Part shown: positions 1-11,400 of the stretch, piece by piece
Layout of the letters: each line of letters starts with the position of its first letter
How positions within the stretch are numbered: position 1 is the first letter of the stretch
NCBI GenBank assembly: GCA_001579985.1
Contig: LRSR01004131.1
Coordinates: 3,485-34,752 of the forward strand
Length of the DNA: 31,268 nt
Source: Hypsibius dujardini
Lineage: Eukaryota > Tardigrada > Eutardigrada > Parachela > Hypsibiidae
Direction: 5' to 3'
Notes under the pieces: model-generated
Seen by the model: the letters and a program-made list of their open reading frames with translations, nothing else
The model's database searches: none
What the model was told of the DNA's origin: nothing
Translations under genes and position numbers: made by a program

Positions 1-713
1 AATTTACGTTTACCGATGTTAATCGATGTCTTTTCAATTAAGAACTTTAAGGTTGATATTTTTTAGTATCTTTGTAGCTTTCTCTTTGCGTTAAAATTAT
101 GAACTCTAAAGGCTGGACTTTGTCCGAGCGCTTGTCGAGCAAAAATCAATTAATCTCTAGGGTTTTGGACACACCATTTGCTTGATCCACGCCCGAGTAT
201 TGAGTGTTTTGCCCAGAGATTGGGGGAAGTTTATAAGCTTTCTAAAACCATCCTATTTGTAATGATAAGAAGAGTCATCGATCAATATTCATTCCTAAAG
301 TAAGAGGGGACAAACGGGGTAAGGGGAGAGGAGATGCGCACTTTAGTAAAAATACACGCTCATTGTGTCTTATCCCTTTCCCCAGAGTGCATTATTAAGC
401 CCCGGTTTTTTGTATTTTGCAAAATAAATCACGCACAATTCCAAAATACTTTGTCCCATTTTAAATACTTTCTTTTTGTGCATTGAAAACGTTGCAAAAG
501 ATGAAAAATGATATAATTTCCAGTTTTGACTGGGTGATGAATTCCACGTTACACATACATATAGTATGTTTCCATTTTGAAAGGGGTCAACTGAAGGGGG
601 TAACGGGGGAAGAAGCAGGGGGAAGGGGATAGATGGATTACTACACAGCGAACATGTATTCCTATTTTCTCAATACTAATATTTGGGTTGTTTTTCTTCT
701 CATTGTTTGGCAG
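1..713. other. Left edge: probably intron 4 of gene Z, no gene seen
   Basis: No exon of the receptor family and no other protein is recognisable here. Because exon 5 of gene Z begins at 714 after a CAG acceptor, this stretch is probably the intron between exons 4 and 5, with exons 1-4 outside the window. The same intron is 344 nt in gene A and 438 nt in gene B, so it would be longer in Z. It contains G-rich purine tracts at about 303-335 and 580-632, the first facing a C-rich tract at about 370-385, which could pair weakly. Nothing further is supported. Confidence 0.5.
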
Positions 714-3700
714 TTATTCTAAGCTGTACGTTGGGGGAGGCGCAGAGACGAGCAATGGTAACCGCCACACGCCGAACAACTCTGTAGAAGCAGTACGTCT
801 TGACGGGATGCTACCTTCTTTGTAGGCCGACGCGTTCGATCTAAAAATGATGACGGGAGATTATGTGAGTTGCTCTCCGATCACATCTTTCCCTTGGTGT
901 TCTTGTGTATAACGTATTCCCCCGATCTCAATGGACACTTTTTTGCCCTACCAGTTAATTCGATCCACCCCGGATCTTATCTATGCATTATTGTTTACCT
1001 ACAACCAATCAATCAATCGCTGCCAAGTTGGGCTTAAATTTCAACCAGTCACGACACAGTGAATCCGATTGAACATTCAACCGATGACTGGAGGGGGTGG
1101 GGCTTAACTATCCCTTGAGATCGGGGGAATACGGTAACTGTGTAACACGATGAGGCATTTCTTCTTCTCCCCAGATTATCATACATTTGTTTGAAAATGA
1201 AACCCCGGGTGAACCGCCGCTCAGTTGGCAGAGAAATGATGACCTTGATGTGGTACGGTGAAATTCCAGTGTGTTGTTAGACCAGAAAGACGTAACATCT
1301 TTCCTCGCAAAGCGTTTTTCATTGAACCGTATTAGACACAAAAATTAAAACAAAAACAACTAATAATAAGATTAATGTTACCAAACTACAAGTGACGTAA
1401 AAGAACTCACAGCGTATGCTGCACCAATCGAGATTCGCGTTCTCAAACTGTGCTTTCAGAGATATCTTTTTGTCTACAGAACAACGTTAAGTTCATTTGA
1501 AAGCTATTTAAAACTGATGCTAACTGCCCGCTTAAACCTTTTTCGAGCAGAAAATTGGTAATGACCATGCACTAGCTTAAACCCGCGCTTCCATTAGTTA
1601 AGTGTAAGTGCAAGCGTCATTTAAGCGTCAGCCTACAATTGTTAGATCCCAACACAACAGTTTGGCCATTCATGATCCGCAATATTTCAAAAAATTATGA
1701 AGCCGTTTTTGGCAATGAAAGATGCTCCCACGAGTAACTATTTTAACATAAATCCAAACACTCTGACGCTTATGCGACCGGATGAACATTTCTTGATATT
1801 CAGAAGGTTCGATCGGCTTTTCAACATCTGTTGGTGCTCGGCTCGCCACCAATCAACTGGGATGAGTTCGAAGAAACATCCCGCTTGATGCACCAACGCC
1901 GCGACAGCATGTTCGGACCAACAACCACGCCTGACGAGGTACTTCTGTCACCTTAGACCACATACAGTCAGCCCCAAAAAGAACTCTGCTTCCACAACAC
2001 AAACTGTTTGCGCAGAGAGGGAGAGATGAGGGGCGATAAGTGTAGCAATAAAATATCTTCGATATCAAGAGATGCAAATAATTGAACCAAGTGGCCCACC
2101 AAAAATTGGCTTACCTCGCGATCTCAAAAACAAATAGCAGTTTACCTGTGTATAGGACTGCAACAACTGATGACTTGACCGCAGGGAAACTGCGCAAAGT
2201 AGCCGAATTCGAAATCTTATCAGCTGTTTTTGCAGCTTTTCATGACTGTGCTTTTTTTCTGCTGTTGCAATTGATTGGCTTGATTTAGTGAAAGTTGTTC
2301 GTCAATTGTCCTGATTGGTTTTCAGAAACGATGCAATTTAGGGCGGAGTTTTCGGTCTGTTTGAACAGCAAAAGTCACGTGAGCAGAGTTCTTCTTGGGG
2401 CTGACTTTACATACACACGGTAAACAGTTCTCAAAAAAAAGTTTATCTGACTAACAGAGGAACGAATTTGAAGTCACATGTTACGAAGCCGTCGTAACTG
2501 TCCTAAAGGTAAAATGAATTTTTATGAGCTCAAATTTTTCTGGAAAGTCATTGGTCCTCCAGGTACGTTTGGATTTGAACTAGGTATTGAATGAGTCGTA
2601 CGACCCAAACGATGCCCGGTCATTCAGTGGGCGTTTCATGGCGCGGAAGATGGCCAACCGAACCTATGATTTTCCCCTTCGATCCATCACCCTCACGGAC
2701 GCTGGAACGCGCACCATCGTCGCCGTAGTGCAGCATTATAATGTGACCAGCGATACTTTCCAGGTACATAATCCGTGTTCCGTGACCAAGCTGCTGCTTT
2801 TAACTTAAAGGAGATTAAAGTTGAGGGCAATGCCCGCACCCAGAGGTAACCTAATAAATAGCAACGACCGAGTTGATTCACATGGGGCGCGTGGAGGCGG
2901 TGATAACGCAGCCCGCGCTCTGGCTGGCATCCGCATTGTGCAAGATCTGCCATGAGCCTCTAGCCATGCTTTGAGTTGAACAACTCTCTTGTTCCCCAAT
3001 TTTGTTCCATATGACCACCCGTTTTCGTGAGAGAGACGAAAGACCTGTTGTATTTTCGGACACGCATCTATAGAACATCTAATTTGGAATTGTCTGTCAT
3101 CAAGTATATACAGTATATCCGTTGGAAATCAGGGGTCTGGATGTAGGTGTGTTTATCGAATAAAAATATAATTGTAAACATATTGGGTTCCTACGTGTTC
3201 CATATCTCGACCGCCAAACCTCTCTCAGAAAAATATTTGATTCATGCCAATCGATTTAAATTAAAATTTTCATGAAATTTTTTCATTAATTAGCTTAGTT
3301 TTGTTTTGCCATCTTTATATATAGCTCACCAAAACTATGATAAATTTGATTATTCGCGGGTGTAGGTACTATTCACCTACAACACCGACGACCCAGTCTT
3401 GCGAAACTCCTCAACTAGTCAAGGTCGCTGGGCTCAAGCCGCGATCATCCCGGACCGGCCACGCTGCGGGCTGAGCAATCAGTACTGCACACAATCAGCT
3501 ACATGGCTGACCATTCTAATTGCTGTTCTGGCTGTCCTCGTCTGTTTATTGCTAGCTGGTGTTGCTGGGACTCTCTGGTGGTACGTTCAACCTTTTGCAA
3601 CCGGAATATCATATTGTTTATATGGAGTTTAGGTATGCCCTATACTTGCAACACACCATAACCGAAATGGGATTTTTTGTGAAGGTACCTACGCATGCAA

Positions 3701-3826
3701 CGGCGAAGCTCTCTGCGGTGGTGGTGCATCGACAATAACGACTTCGAGTGTCTCTATCAAACTGCGAATTCTCGCTTAAGCGAGGCAAACGATTTACCTA
3801 GACTGCGTTTTGTAACATTGCACTAG
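714..3826 (+). CDS. Gene Z: receptor guanylyl cyclase-like ectodomain receptor without catalytic domains, 3' part (exons 5-12)
   Basis: Exons: 714-757, 826-864, 1175-1252, 1804-1938, 2458-2508, 2584-2763, 3366-3580, 3685-3826; stop TAG at 3824. All introns are GT-AG and all junctions stay in frame. The pieces encode the second half of an ANF-receptor-type ligand-binding domain: VILSCTLGE (with a Cys that in this family bonds to one in exon 4), MTGDY, HLFENETPGEPPLSW, the block VRSAFQHLLV, NEFEVTCYEA and NESYDPNDARSFSGRF. Exon 11 carries the juxtamembrane motif DRPRCGLSNQYC, very like the DRPxCGF...C motif of natriuretic-peptide receptor cyclases, then one transmembrane helix (WLTILIAVLAVLVCLLLAG) and a basic stop-transfer. 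Exon 12 gives RMQRRSS and WWCIDNNDFE, the usual start of the cyclase juxtamembrane region, but the frame stops 46 residues after the last membrane Trp. The 5' exons lie outside the window. The ligand is unknown. Confidence 0.82.
1963..2409. mobile_element. Tc1/mariner-like MITE in intron 8 of gene Z
   Basis: A 447-bp element bounded by near-perfect inverted repeats at 1963-1990 and 2382-2409 (26 of 28 positions pair). Both ends carry TA, beginning TACAGTCAGCCCC on the left; the right arm reads TAAAGTCAGCCCC on the other strand. TA ends and a TACAGT start are typical of Tc1/mariner elements. The interior has no transposase reading frame, so this is non-autonomous. It lies wholly between exons 8 and 9 and leaves the splice sites intact. 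Genes A and B lack it at this position. Confidence 0.85.
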
Positions 3827-3891
3827 CGACCTTGAATTCCATGCGAACTATGACTACTGCGAGTTCGCACTAGCTCTGTTTAATAAACCAA

Positions 3892-3897
3892 GACCAC
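3892..3897 (+). terminator. Poly(A) signal AATAAA of gene Z
   Basis: A canonical AATAAA hexamer lies 66 nt after the stop codon of gene Z. This supports the short-tailed transcript ending here rather than continuing into kinase-homology and cyclase exons. The position suggests a short 3' UTR; cleavage evidence cannot be seen. Confidence 0.5.
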
Positions 3898-5105
3898 TTG
3901 CTGGCTCATTACAGTTCCACAGTTCCGACTTCCAGACTGCCCTAATTATCTACACTGAATTACTCAAATTGTTAACCTGGTAAATTGTGGCACGCATGCT
4001 GCTGAAATTGTAGGGACTACCGGAATTACACATGAATAGGCATCATAAACAAAGTACAAACAAAATGTAGGACATATCCGTCAGGTTAATTCATCCGGGT
4101 CGAATCAAATACGTAGCGCATCGCAGTTGGCCTGGTTCCACTAAATAACGCTATTCTGTATAGTAAAGCAACGGGGCATGTTACTTAAATTACGCCAATC
4201 GACGATCCCGTAAGCGGATAACCTGCCCACCGTCGTTTCAAGCGCCACAACACTCCCAGTGGACAGGCGCTGCACTCTCAAACAAAGGTGAATGTCTGAG
4301 GGCGCAGGGCCTGATCACTTGATCTAATTTCTGTTTGCTGCAACATACACACTATTTTACTTTGAACCAATTAATTGATTGGTTATGGAAAAATAGCTTC
4401 GTTTTAAACTGTTACTCTCGTCGCTTCGTCGAAGCTTTACTACCGCATTGTTATATTCCCCGTAAAACTCCTTAGGGGAACATTCAACTTCCTCCGTCGT
4501 TTAGCCGCTTTGCCTGATTACTTCCGCAGCTTCAAAATTACAGGCATTTCTTCAGGCACTGGATAACTTTAATCAGCGTGCTAGAAAGCAACGAGGACAG
4601 CTTCAAATCGACCATCAAGGTCGGATAACGCTGTCACACTGCATTAACAAAATAACAAGGATGGTGCATTATGAGTAGACTTCACATCAAGGTGGCTACG
4701 TGAGTAGAACAAAATTACGACAAAATAAAGAATACAATAGGAAAAACTCTGGAATGTAAGCTTCCAGAAGATTTGCATCGGATCTGAGCACCCTGAAATT
4801 CAATTCGCACCAAAAAAGTAATTGACCGGTGAAAGTAATTGACCAACATTGTTTGGGTTTGATTTGGTTTGACGGGCAGTTTGAAACGTCAAGAAGGAGT
4901 CCATAAATTTACGAATCAGTGGCATTCCAGATCGGTACATGTACCGGTAAAATGACATTAATATGGCTTGTTTTAGCGGTTTTAGGAAATGCCTGATCCC
5001 ACGATAAATGATGAAGTGGATGCGGTGACGAGCAAGAAGCACATAACCTTAAAGGCATTGTTTGGGTACCGCCAAATTGATATGAACATGTAGCATTAAA
5101 TTATT
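3898..5105. other. Intergenic stretch with no recognised gene
   Basis: I find no receptor exon, no kinase-homology or cyclase motif and no retroelement domain in any frame. An 80-codon minus-strand frame at 4800-5042 has no family I recognise and reads like chance coding. This absence matters because a full-length receptor cyclase would need its catalytic exons here. Confidence 0.55.
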
Positions 5106-5109
5106 CGTC

Positions 5110-5170
5110 AAATCAAAATCAAATCAAAATCGAATCAAACTAATCAACATCAAATCAATCAAATCAAATC
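5110..5170. repeat. Degenerate AAATC-type simple repeat
   Basis: About 60 bp of imperfect tandem AATCA/AAATC units, ending about 30 bp before the first exon remnant of pseudogene psi1. It looks like an ordinary short microsatellite. Confidence 0.7.
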
Positions 5171-6035
5171 GCTTATTTTGCCATTTGATGCCATCCCTAA
5201 CGCGTGTCGCTCGCTCAGAGTTTGAATTTCAGAATATCATCACCGATTCCAGCAGGGGCAGTTTCACCTGTGGCTTATCACGGCCACGAAATTTTCTCGC
5301 AGTGAGTTAAAAAGAGCGAGTAATTGTTCTATGGCGTGCCTTCTTAGATATTGGATCATCAGGGTTATCTTCCTGTTTTCTTGTTGTAAAAAAATTCATC
5401 TCATCTGGCAATTATTTAAGGCAAATAATAATGTTAGTCATCGCCCGAAATTTTCAAGAAATTTTGGCATCGACGCAGTATCTTTCACAATTTTTTGGAT
5501 TCTATTTTAAGAAACAATGCCACACCAGTCACTCCGTTGCCCAAATATTCATTTATCCTTTCGACTCTTTCCCAAGTTTCGTTATACTTTCTCGTTGTTG
5601 TAGGGTATATTTCGTAATGTATATTTGGAGTTTTTATTTACATTGCATAGATTGAGTGAAGTTTTGCCATTCACGTTTACCGACATATCACAGCTAATCT
5701 GTTGTCCGAATTTAACAAATATTATTGGTTGATCTAAATCAATAGATCAATAATTCAATACTACTGATTGGTCCCAAAATATTAATGTGTGAACGATGGT
5801 GCAACTAGGTGTTGTTCTTCCGGCGATTTTGCTCTAGACTTTGCGCACTTGATTATTTTGTCCATGTGATACTATTTTTTTGTTTGTTTTCCTTCTCTCT
5901 GAATTGTTGGAATTGTTGGTTGAATTGGCAGTCATTGTGAGCTGTATCTTGGGGGAGCCGCAGAGACACGCAATGGTGATATGATGACGCGCTGAAATTG
6001 TGGCGGCTAGTGAACAGGTTTCGACGGATATTACT

Positions 6036-6135
6036 GTTTCCGACTGAGGGAAGATAATGTTCAAGGGAGTAAGGCCTTTATCCTCATTATCATCATCGAC
6101 ACCGAAGGCGAACCCCGGCCGTTGAGACGGCCATA
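6036..6135 (-). mobile_element. Inverted fragment of the DIRS-like element 3' end
   Basis: The reverse complement of this stretch matches the tail that follows the tyrosine-recombinase stop in the two other copies (about 7920-8020 and 19860-19968), including the shared words CAACGGCCGGGGTT and CTTACTCCC. It sits inside psi1 where exons 6-7 should be. DIRS-type elements carry inverted terminal repeats, so it could be either a stray fragment or a left terminal repeat. Confidence 0.75.
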
Positions 6136-6139
6136 CTTT

Positions 6140-6510
6140 AATTGAGAGAAAAAAATCGATAAAATCACGAAGAATGAGAAGGAAAATTTGAAGGAGAGAA
6201 GCGTAAAGACTAAATGGTGGGCAGCACTATTTATAAGCTCGCCTGACAGTTAGATCAGTGCGAAGTTTAGCGGACAAGCGAGTGAGAGGGATACACGAAG
6301 ACGCGTTCCGACGAAGTGAGAAAACAGCTAACGAAACACGGAAGTCTTTGTCAACTAAAATTGTATTTACATATTTGTTGTTCTGTTATTGTTTTTTCAT
6401 CCATGAAGACCGTTCCCCTTTCGGGAGCCCGTGAAGCAAAACCGAGTAACCCCTTTTTTCCGTTAACAAAAAACGAACTGAATGCAAATATATTGTTGTT
6501 GGAGTTGTAC
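6140..6510. other. Unassigned DNA inside psi1 with a promoter-like word
   Basis: No coding sequence is recognised. TATTTATAAG near 6228 followed by TCAGTGCG near 6256 resembles a TATA box plus initiator, as found in retroelement leader regions, but this is a weak match and could be chance. Confidence 0.25.
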
Positions 6511-7374
6511 AGAAGGTTCGATCTGGGTTCAACATCTTTTGTTGGCCGGTTCGCCACCCGTCGACTGGAAAGAATTCAAAGGAGCCGTCACGCCTGATGC
6601 ATCAGCGCCGCGACCTCATATTCGGAACGAACACCACGCCTTACAAGGTACTCCCATCACCTTCCTTGTAAGGCGCAAAAGTAATACAACACAACAGCTC
6701 TGATTTATAAAGAAACGAATTTGAAGTTACGTATTATGAGGCCGCTTTAACCGTTGCTAAGGTAAATGTTATTGGTTTATTAGCACATTTTATTGTTGCT
6801 CTATTTTCACGCATTTAGCATAGGTGAGCATAGAGAGATCCTTGCTTCAAATTGATACAGTATTGCGATAAGTTAGTATGAACAATTTCTTGACGTAGAA
6901 AAAGATCAAAATTTGGAAGAACCAAAAATCGTTCAGCATTAGGCGAACTTCCAATGTGTTTAGGTTCGCTATAGGTATTGAACAAATCGTCAACCCGAGG
7001 ATGTCCGCTCGTTCAGTGGGCGTTTTATGGCGCGGAAAATGATGGATCCAACTTACGACTTTCCCCTTCGATCACTTACTTTCCCGGCAAACGGAACTCG
7101 ATCCATCGTGGCCGCCGTGCACTAATTCGAAGTGAAAAGCGATTCCTGCATAGTAATAATTCAGATTGCTCGCTCACTCTTAAGAAGGAAATCGGCGCCC
7201 ACTACCTGAGGCACCTTTTAGTGTAACGATGGTTTGCGACCACAACGTTTTTGCAAAAGGTCAACATAACCTTCAGCTGGTAAATTCTAGAATACCAAGA
7301 CCCAAGACCCAAGGGATGATTATTGCTTTGTACTTTATTTTATCGCGAATATTCTGAGGATTGCCTGCGCTTTT

Positions 7375-8022
7375 CGGCAAGGTGAGATCGATGGAGAATT
7401 AAACGAAGAATAGTACAAATACGTTCTACCAATCATACACGCGAGAGATGCCACGTCCACACAATTCAATCAACCCAAACAGCGCTAGTGTTGAAAAGAA
7501 AGTTTCTGCGCTTAGTATTTCCTGAAACGAGTTCTTCGTCGAATCCATTAAATTATTGTCAAGATTAAATGCCTTTGAAGAATAAGCTAAAATTTGTCAA
7601 GAGTATTTTTCAATTACCCACAACGCAAAACATAGCCATATGCAGCTAACCCTTTTCATTAACCCTCAAGGAGCTGCTCACCCTCGCCTAGTACGTCCCT
7701 CAACCTTTTTTTCATTTTTTCCTTTCGTCGGGGTGCGGCAAAATTTGCTTCCACTGATGCCATTTCCGACGACCTGATAAAAGCACAAGGAACCTGGCGG
7801 AGCTCCTGTTACCAACGCTACATCAATCGCGACGCTGAGTTACGTCAACAGTTTGCTGTTCTGCTGAAGAATGTATTCACCGCCTCCCTCTCCTGATGTT
7901 CTTTTGGGTTTTTGGGGGTGTATGACCATCACAACGGCCGGGGTTTGTCTTCGTTATCGATGATGCCAATAAGGATATAAACCTTACTCCCCTGAACATT
8001 GACTTCCCTCCGTCGGAAACAG
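7375..8022 (+). mobile_element. Internally deleted DIRS-like element (Gag scrap fused to tyrosine-recombinase C-terminus)
   Basis: Positions about 7380-7604 match the Gag region near 17205-17440 of the longer copy. From about 7606 the match jumps to the recombinase C-terminal region near 19547 onward. The recombinase part encodes VRQNLLPLMPF/DLIKAQGTWRS-type sequence, with the Tyr-containing block CYQRYINRDAELRQQF, ending at the TGA near 7895. Interior stops and frameshifts abolish coding. The 3' tail continues to about 8022, where the inverted copy also ends. It lies between pseudogene psi1 and gene A. Confidence 0.75.
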
Positions 8023-8184
8023 TTCACAGAAAACTCATGTGCAAACCGAATCCGAAATGGTATAGACAAAATCAATTACACAAATGTGAAACGTGTAAAG
8101 TGTGCCAGTGTGGAGACGCAACATTTTCGAAAAGCGATTTCAATTACTTTTATTAAACACATGGAACCCACTCAAAGCTGATTA

Positions 8185-8420
8185 TGATTACATTATATTA
8201 CCAAACAGTAAGGCTTGAAGCTTTTGCAAGGTTCCCGGAATAGGGATAAGCCCTGAATCCATAAACACATTTGTGTAATTTTTGGCCCTCAAGATGTAAA
8301 CCTAGTTTGAATGTGGCAATCGAAGCATATCCCGGTGATAACCCTATAATATTGATATTTTTATATTTTTATATTTGTAATAGTATTTTTATCATTGAAA
8401 CCCAAAGACGAAGTACTAGA
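8185..8420 (-). mobile_element. Copia-type reverse-transcriptase scrap, antisense, upstream of gene A
   Basis: On the minus strand the translation contains SPGYASIATF, then LHLEGQKLHKCVYGFRAYP. This resembles the QPPGF ... VCKLKKALYGLKQ stretch of Ty1/Copia reverse transcriptases. It is degenerate and short, with no catalytic YVDD motif. It ends only a few bases before the start codon of gene A, and the same arrangement occurs in front of gene B, so it predates the duplication. It must overlap the promoter or 5' UTR of gene A unless an unseen upstream exon exists. Confidence 0.6.
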
Positions 8421-8426
8421 CATAAC

Positions 8427-11400
8427 ATGAAATTTTTTAACACCGCCTTCCGCGATGGCGGAAAAATCATCATTTTAAGAACCCTTCTGGTCAGTCTGCT
8501 AAACGTTTTTCTTTGGTCTGGCTCAGCGGCGGCAGTGCATTTTCTTTCAATTCATCTGGGTAACCTCCCGTCGTCGGGCTATATGGTGATGCAGCCGTTG
8601 TTCAACTACTCGTTGGAAGACCAGGCGGGGCGTTATCCAAAACTCTTTGAAAATTATACTTACGAAGCCAAAGTCAACCAAGGCAGTAAAATCTGCGGAC
8701 CGCAGGGTGTGGAGACGTCCGTCGATTTGATGACGGAAATAATCGCGGAAAGGACGTGGTTTCCTGACCCCAGTGACTTGACGGTGATTTTGGCTCCATG
8801 TAAGTTTGAATCTCATTTCAGTAACACTTATATTCGAACATGTAGCCGGATGGGCTGCTTGTTTGAGTCACTAAAGGGATTTCGCACTCGGAATTTTTGT
8901 GTGAATGGAAAATCATATGAAAATAAAAGACGGGTATATCTAACGAACCAGTGGCAGATTGACCGCTGGACTGATCGGGCCGTTGTCTTCCCTTCCCCAT
9001 CCCCTTTTTGGCTTGGCTTTACTAGTGCTCACCACTGTCACTTTAAGGGATTGTAGCAAACTTGATCATTTTGGAAAGCCCATGCATCTCTTCCTCAATC
9101 TCTACATATAAAAACCCCGACGTTTGGACATCGGTCTAGTAAATGCTGCAATTGGCGTTTTGTTTTTTTGGCTTAACACTCGTGCAGGCAGAGTCCAATA
9201 TTTAGGTTTTCAATTTGTTTGTAAAAAGGAAACTTAAAGAATTCTAAAAAAAATCAATCATCAATTTATCAAGTTAGGAACGACGGTCAACATCGGAAAA
9301 AAAGAAAGTGGAAGGAACAAGAAAAAAAGTAGGGGAGGGGAACTTGTAGCTTAGCCGAAAATGTGTCACTCCCTTTACCCTCTCCCCCGTGCGCCTCTGT
9401 GACAATACTAAATTGCCTCAAACGTTTGATATAAAAAAACGCTCGCGCTTATGCTGCATCGTACTCATGATATGATTACTTATGATATCAATCAAACCCC
9501 GTCAGTTAAGTTTACTTAAAGCCCATTTCGTCTTCAACGTTTATTTCGCCATTGAAACTCGCCAATCGACGGGGTTTTTTCACGCCCTTGCAACGGTCAT
9601 ACGAGGAAACGCACGCTGGCTAACCAGTGGTTGTGTCTCCCTCTCTTATCTCAACTCACATCGACCACTCAGAAAGCAAGGGCAAGCAAAAGAAGCTCCT
9701 TGGCTGCTTTCCTCGCACAGCTTCAAATCAGGGAGATTAGCGAGATTTTGATAGCAAAATAAACGTTGTAAAATAAACGAGGTCTGAATACCCATGATGA
9801 AAGTTTTTTGGCGTGTTGCAGTGTGCGCTCCATCATTTGCTGTCATTGGAGATTTTGCTCGAGGTACGAAGGTGCGAGGGGCACTCTAAATGTCTTGGCA
9901 CTCGGCCATTTGCTCTGACCATAGTCAATAAAAATAGTCTGACCATTCGTCATGGATGAATGAGACGCGTTTGAGCCGCTGGACATAATTCATTTCAGCA
10001 ATAATGTAGAAGTGGCTGATCTACTGTAAATACTTGCAATATCCAAATTGGACCGCACCTCGTAGTCGCGATATAAACGATCGAGAGCCAAGGCGTTTGG
10101 AGTGCCCCTCGTGTTAGTCTGCTGTTGGCTCTCATTCTCGTGACAAAGCACTTATAACAAATAGTCCTATTAATTACTTCTCTCTCAGAAATGGACATGT
10201 TGGCCGTGTCATGGTGAGTTCACGCTAACGGGAAACTAGGAAATTTTAAAATTTACTCAAGGTTGAAATTTCAGCACCAACATTGACGGATCTCTGCGTA
10301 ATACAGATCGCTTCCCCAGCACCGTATCGTTTGCCATGGCCGACACGGGGCTGTACGGTGCCACTGTGTTAGTGGTGATGAGGTACTACCTCTGGAAAAG
10401 TATCGCCATTATCAGCGACCAATTGAGCGGGTCCGCCAAGGCAAATCGGAATGTGGAACAGTGCCGTGCTCCGCTGGAGCTACTGTACGAGCGTCGGTCT
10501 GAGTTTGAGTTTCTCAACATCATCACTGACTCCTCTAAGGAGAATTTCACCCGGGCTTTAATCACAGCCACGATGTTTTCGCGCGGTGAGTCCTCAAGCG
10601 TAACTAACTCATTATAGTACCCAAATACCCAATCCCTGCTTTACTATCGCCCTCTTCCATCTGTTAAATTTGTCTATAAGAATAATTATTTCATACCGTA
10701 AACAGTTAAATATAAAATGAAAAATCTAAATTGATATTAATTAAATTAAAAATTTAACTAGACATTGATTAAGATACAAATCTAAATTTAAAAAACTGGT
10801 GCAAGAAACTCATTACACAAGTATACAGTCGTAAAGTACATCCCTTCACCTTGAATCGTCACTTTGTACTTCTTTTATGCTTTCACATTCCAATACTGAT
10901 GCCCGTTTTCGCTCCACATTGCCTGGCAGTTATTCTGAGTTGTACAATGGGGGAGCAGCAGAGACGAGCAATGGTAATCTGGTGAGTGGACGAGCAATTG
11001 TGCATATTTATTCTTGCTTTTTTATTATTCAAAGGCCGACGCTTACGATCTGGAAATGATGAAGGGAGACTATGTGAGCTCACTAGATCGCTCCTCCTTC
11101 ATATTGAAATTGAAATTCAATGGTAGTTATAGTGCCAAACACTATTTCTGTCCACGACCCTTCCCCAGATTTTTCTGCATCTTTACGGGATTGAAGTTCC
11201 TGGTGAACCTCCGCTCAGTTGGTTTCGCAATGATTCCCTTGACGTGGTAAGACTAAAGTGCTGATCTTTTTGGGCCGATTAATTTTGCTTTTGATGAAAT
11301 TGTGCCTTCGAAAGAAGAGTTGCACAATTATATGCGCTCTTCCAAACGGTTGTCCAAACGCTCTTTGCTCGTGTTTCAGAAAGTTCGGGCTGCTTTTCAA

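Larger units (their letters stand above)
5203..7153 (+). pseudogene. psi1: broken receptor copy with exons 4, 5, 8, 9 and 10 remaining
   Basis: Remnants aligned to the intact genes: end of exon 4 (5203-5301, donor GTGAGT kept, a one-base loss shifts the frame), exon 5 (5932-5975, VIVSCILGEPQRHAM), exon 8 (6513-6647, a one-base loss near its start compensated by a gain later), exon 9 (6711-6761, NEFEVTYYEA, its acceptor TAG changed to TAA) and exon 10 (6975-7153, small deletions near its start and an in-frame TAA at 7123). Exons 1-3, 6, 7, 11 and 12 are missing. The place of exons 6-7 is taken by an inverted DIRS end and unknown DNA. Exon 10 resembles gene Z (GRFMARKM) more than A or B (GRYMTQKM), so psi1 may be a Z-type duplicate. 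A functional product is very unlikely. Confidence 0.85.

Noticed and set aside
4800-5042. Minus-strand 80-codon frame as a possible gene or kinase-homology exon
   Set aside because: No kinase or cyclase motif, wrong strand for the cluster, no splice context, and no family recognised.
5720-5756. ATTATTGGTTGATC-type inverted repeat
   Set aside because: Short, imperfect and AT-rich; expected by chance in such DNA.
6228-6262. TATA box plus initiator as an active promoter
   Set aside because: Only loose word matches inside a pseudogene; no gene starts downstream that would use it.
8547-8816. Minus-strand frame opposite exon 1 (also at 20438-20731)
   Set aside because: It is the shadow of the conserved signal-peptide exon; its conservation follows from the plus-strand protein.
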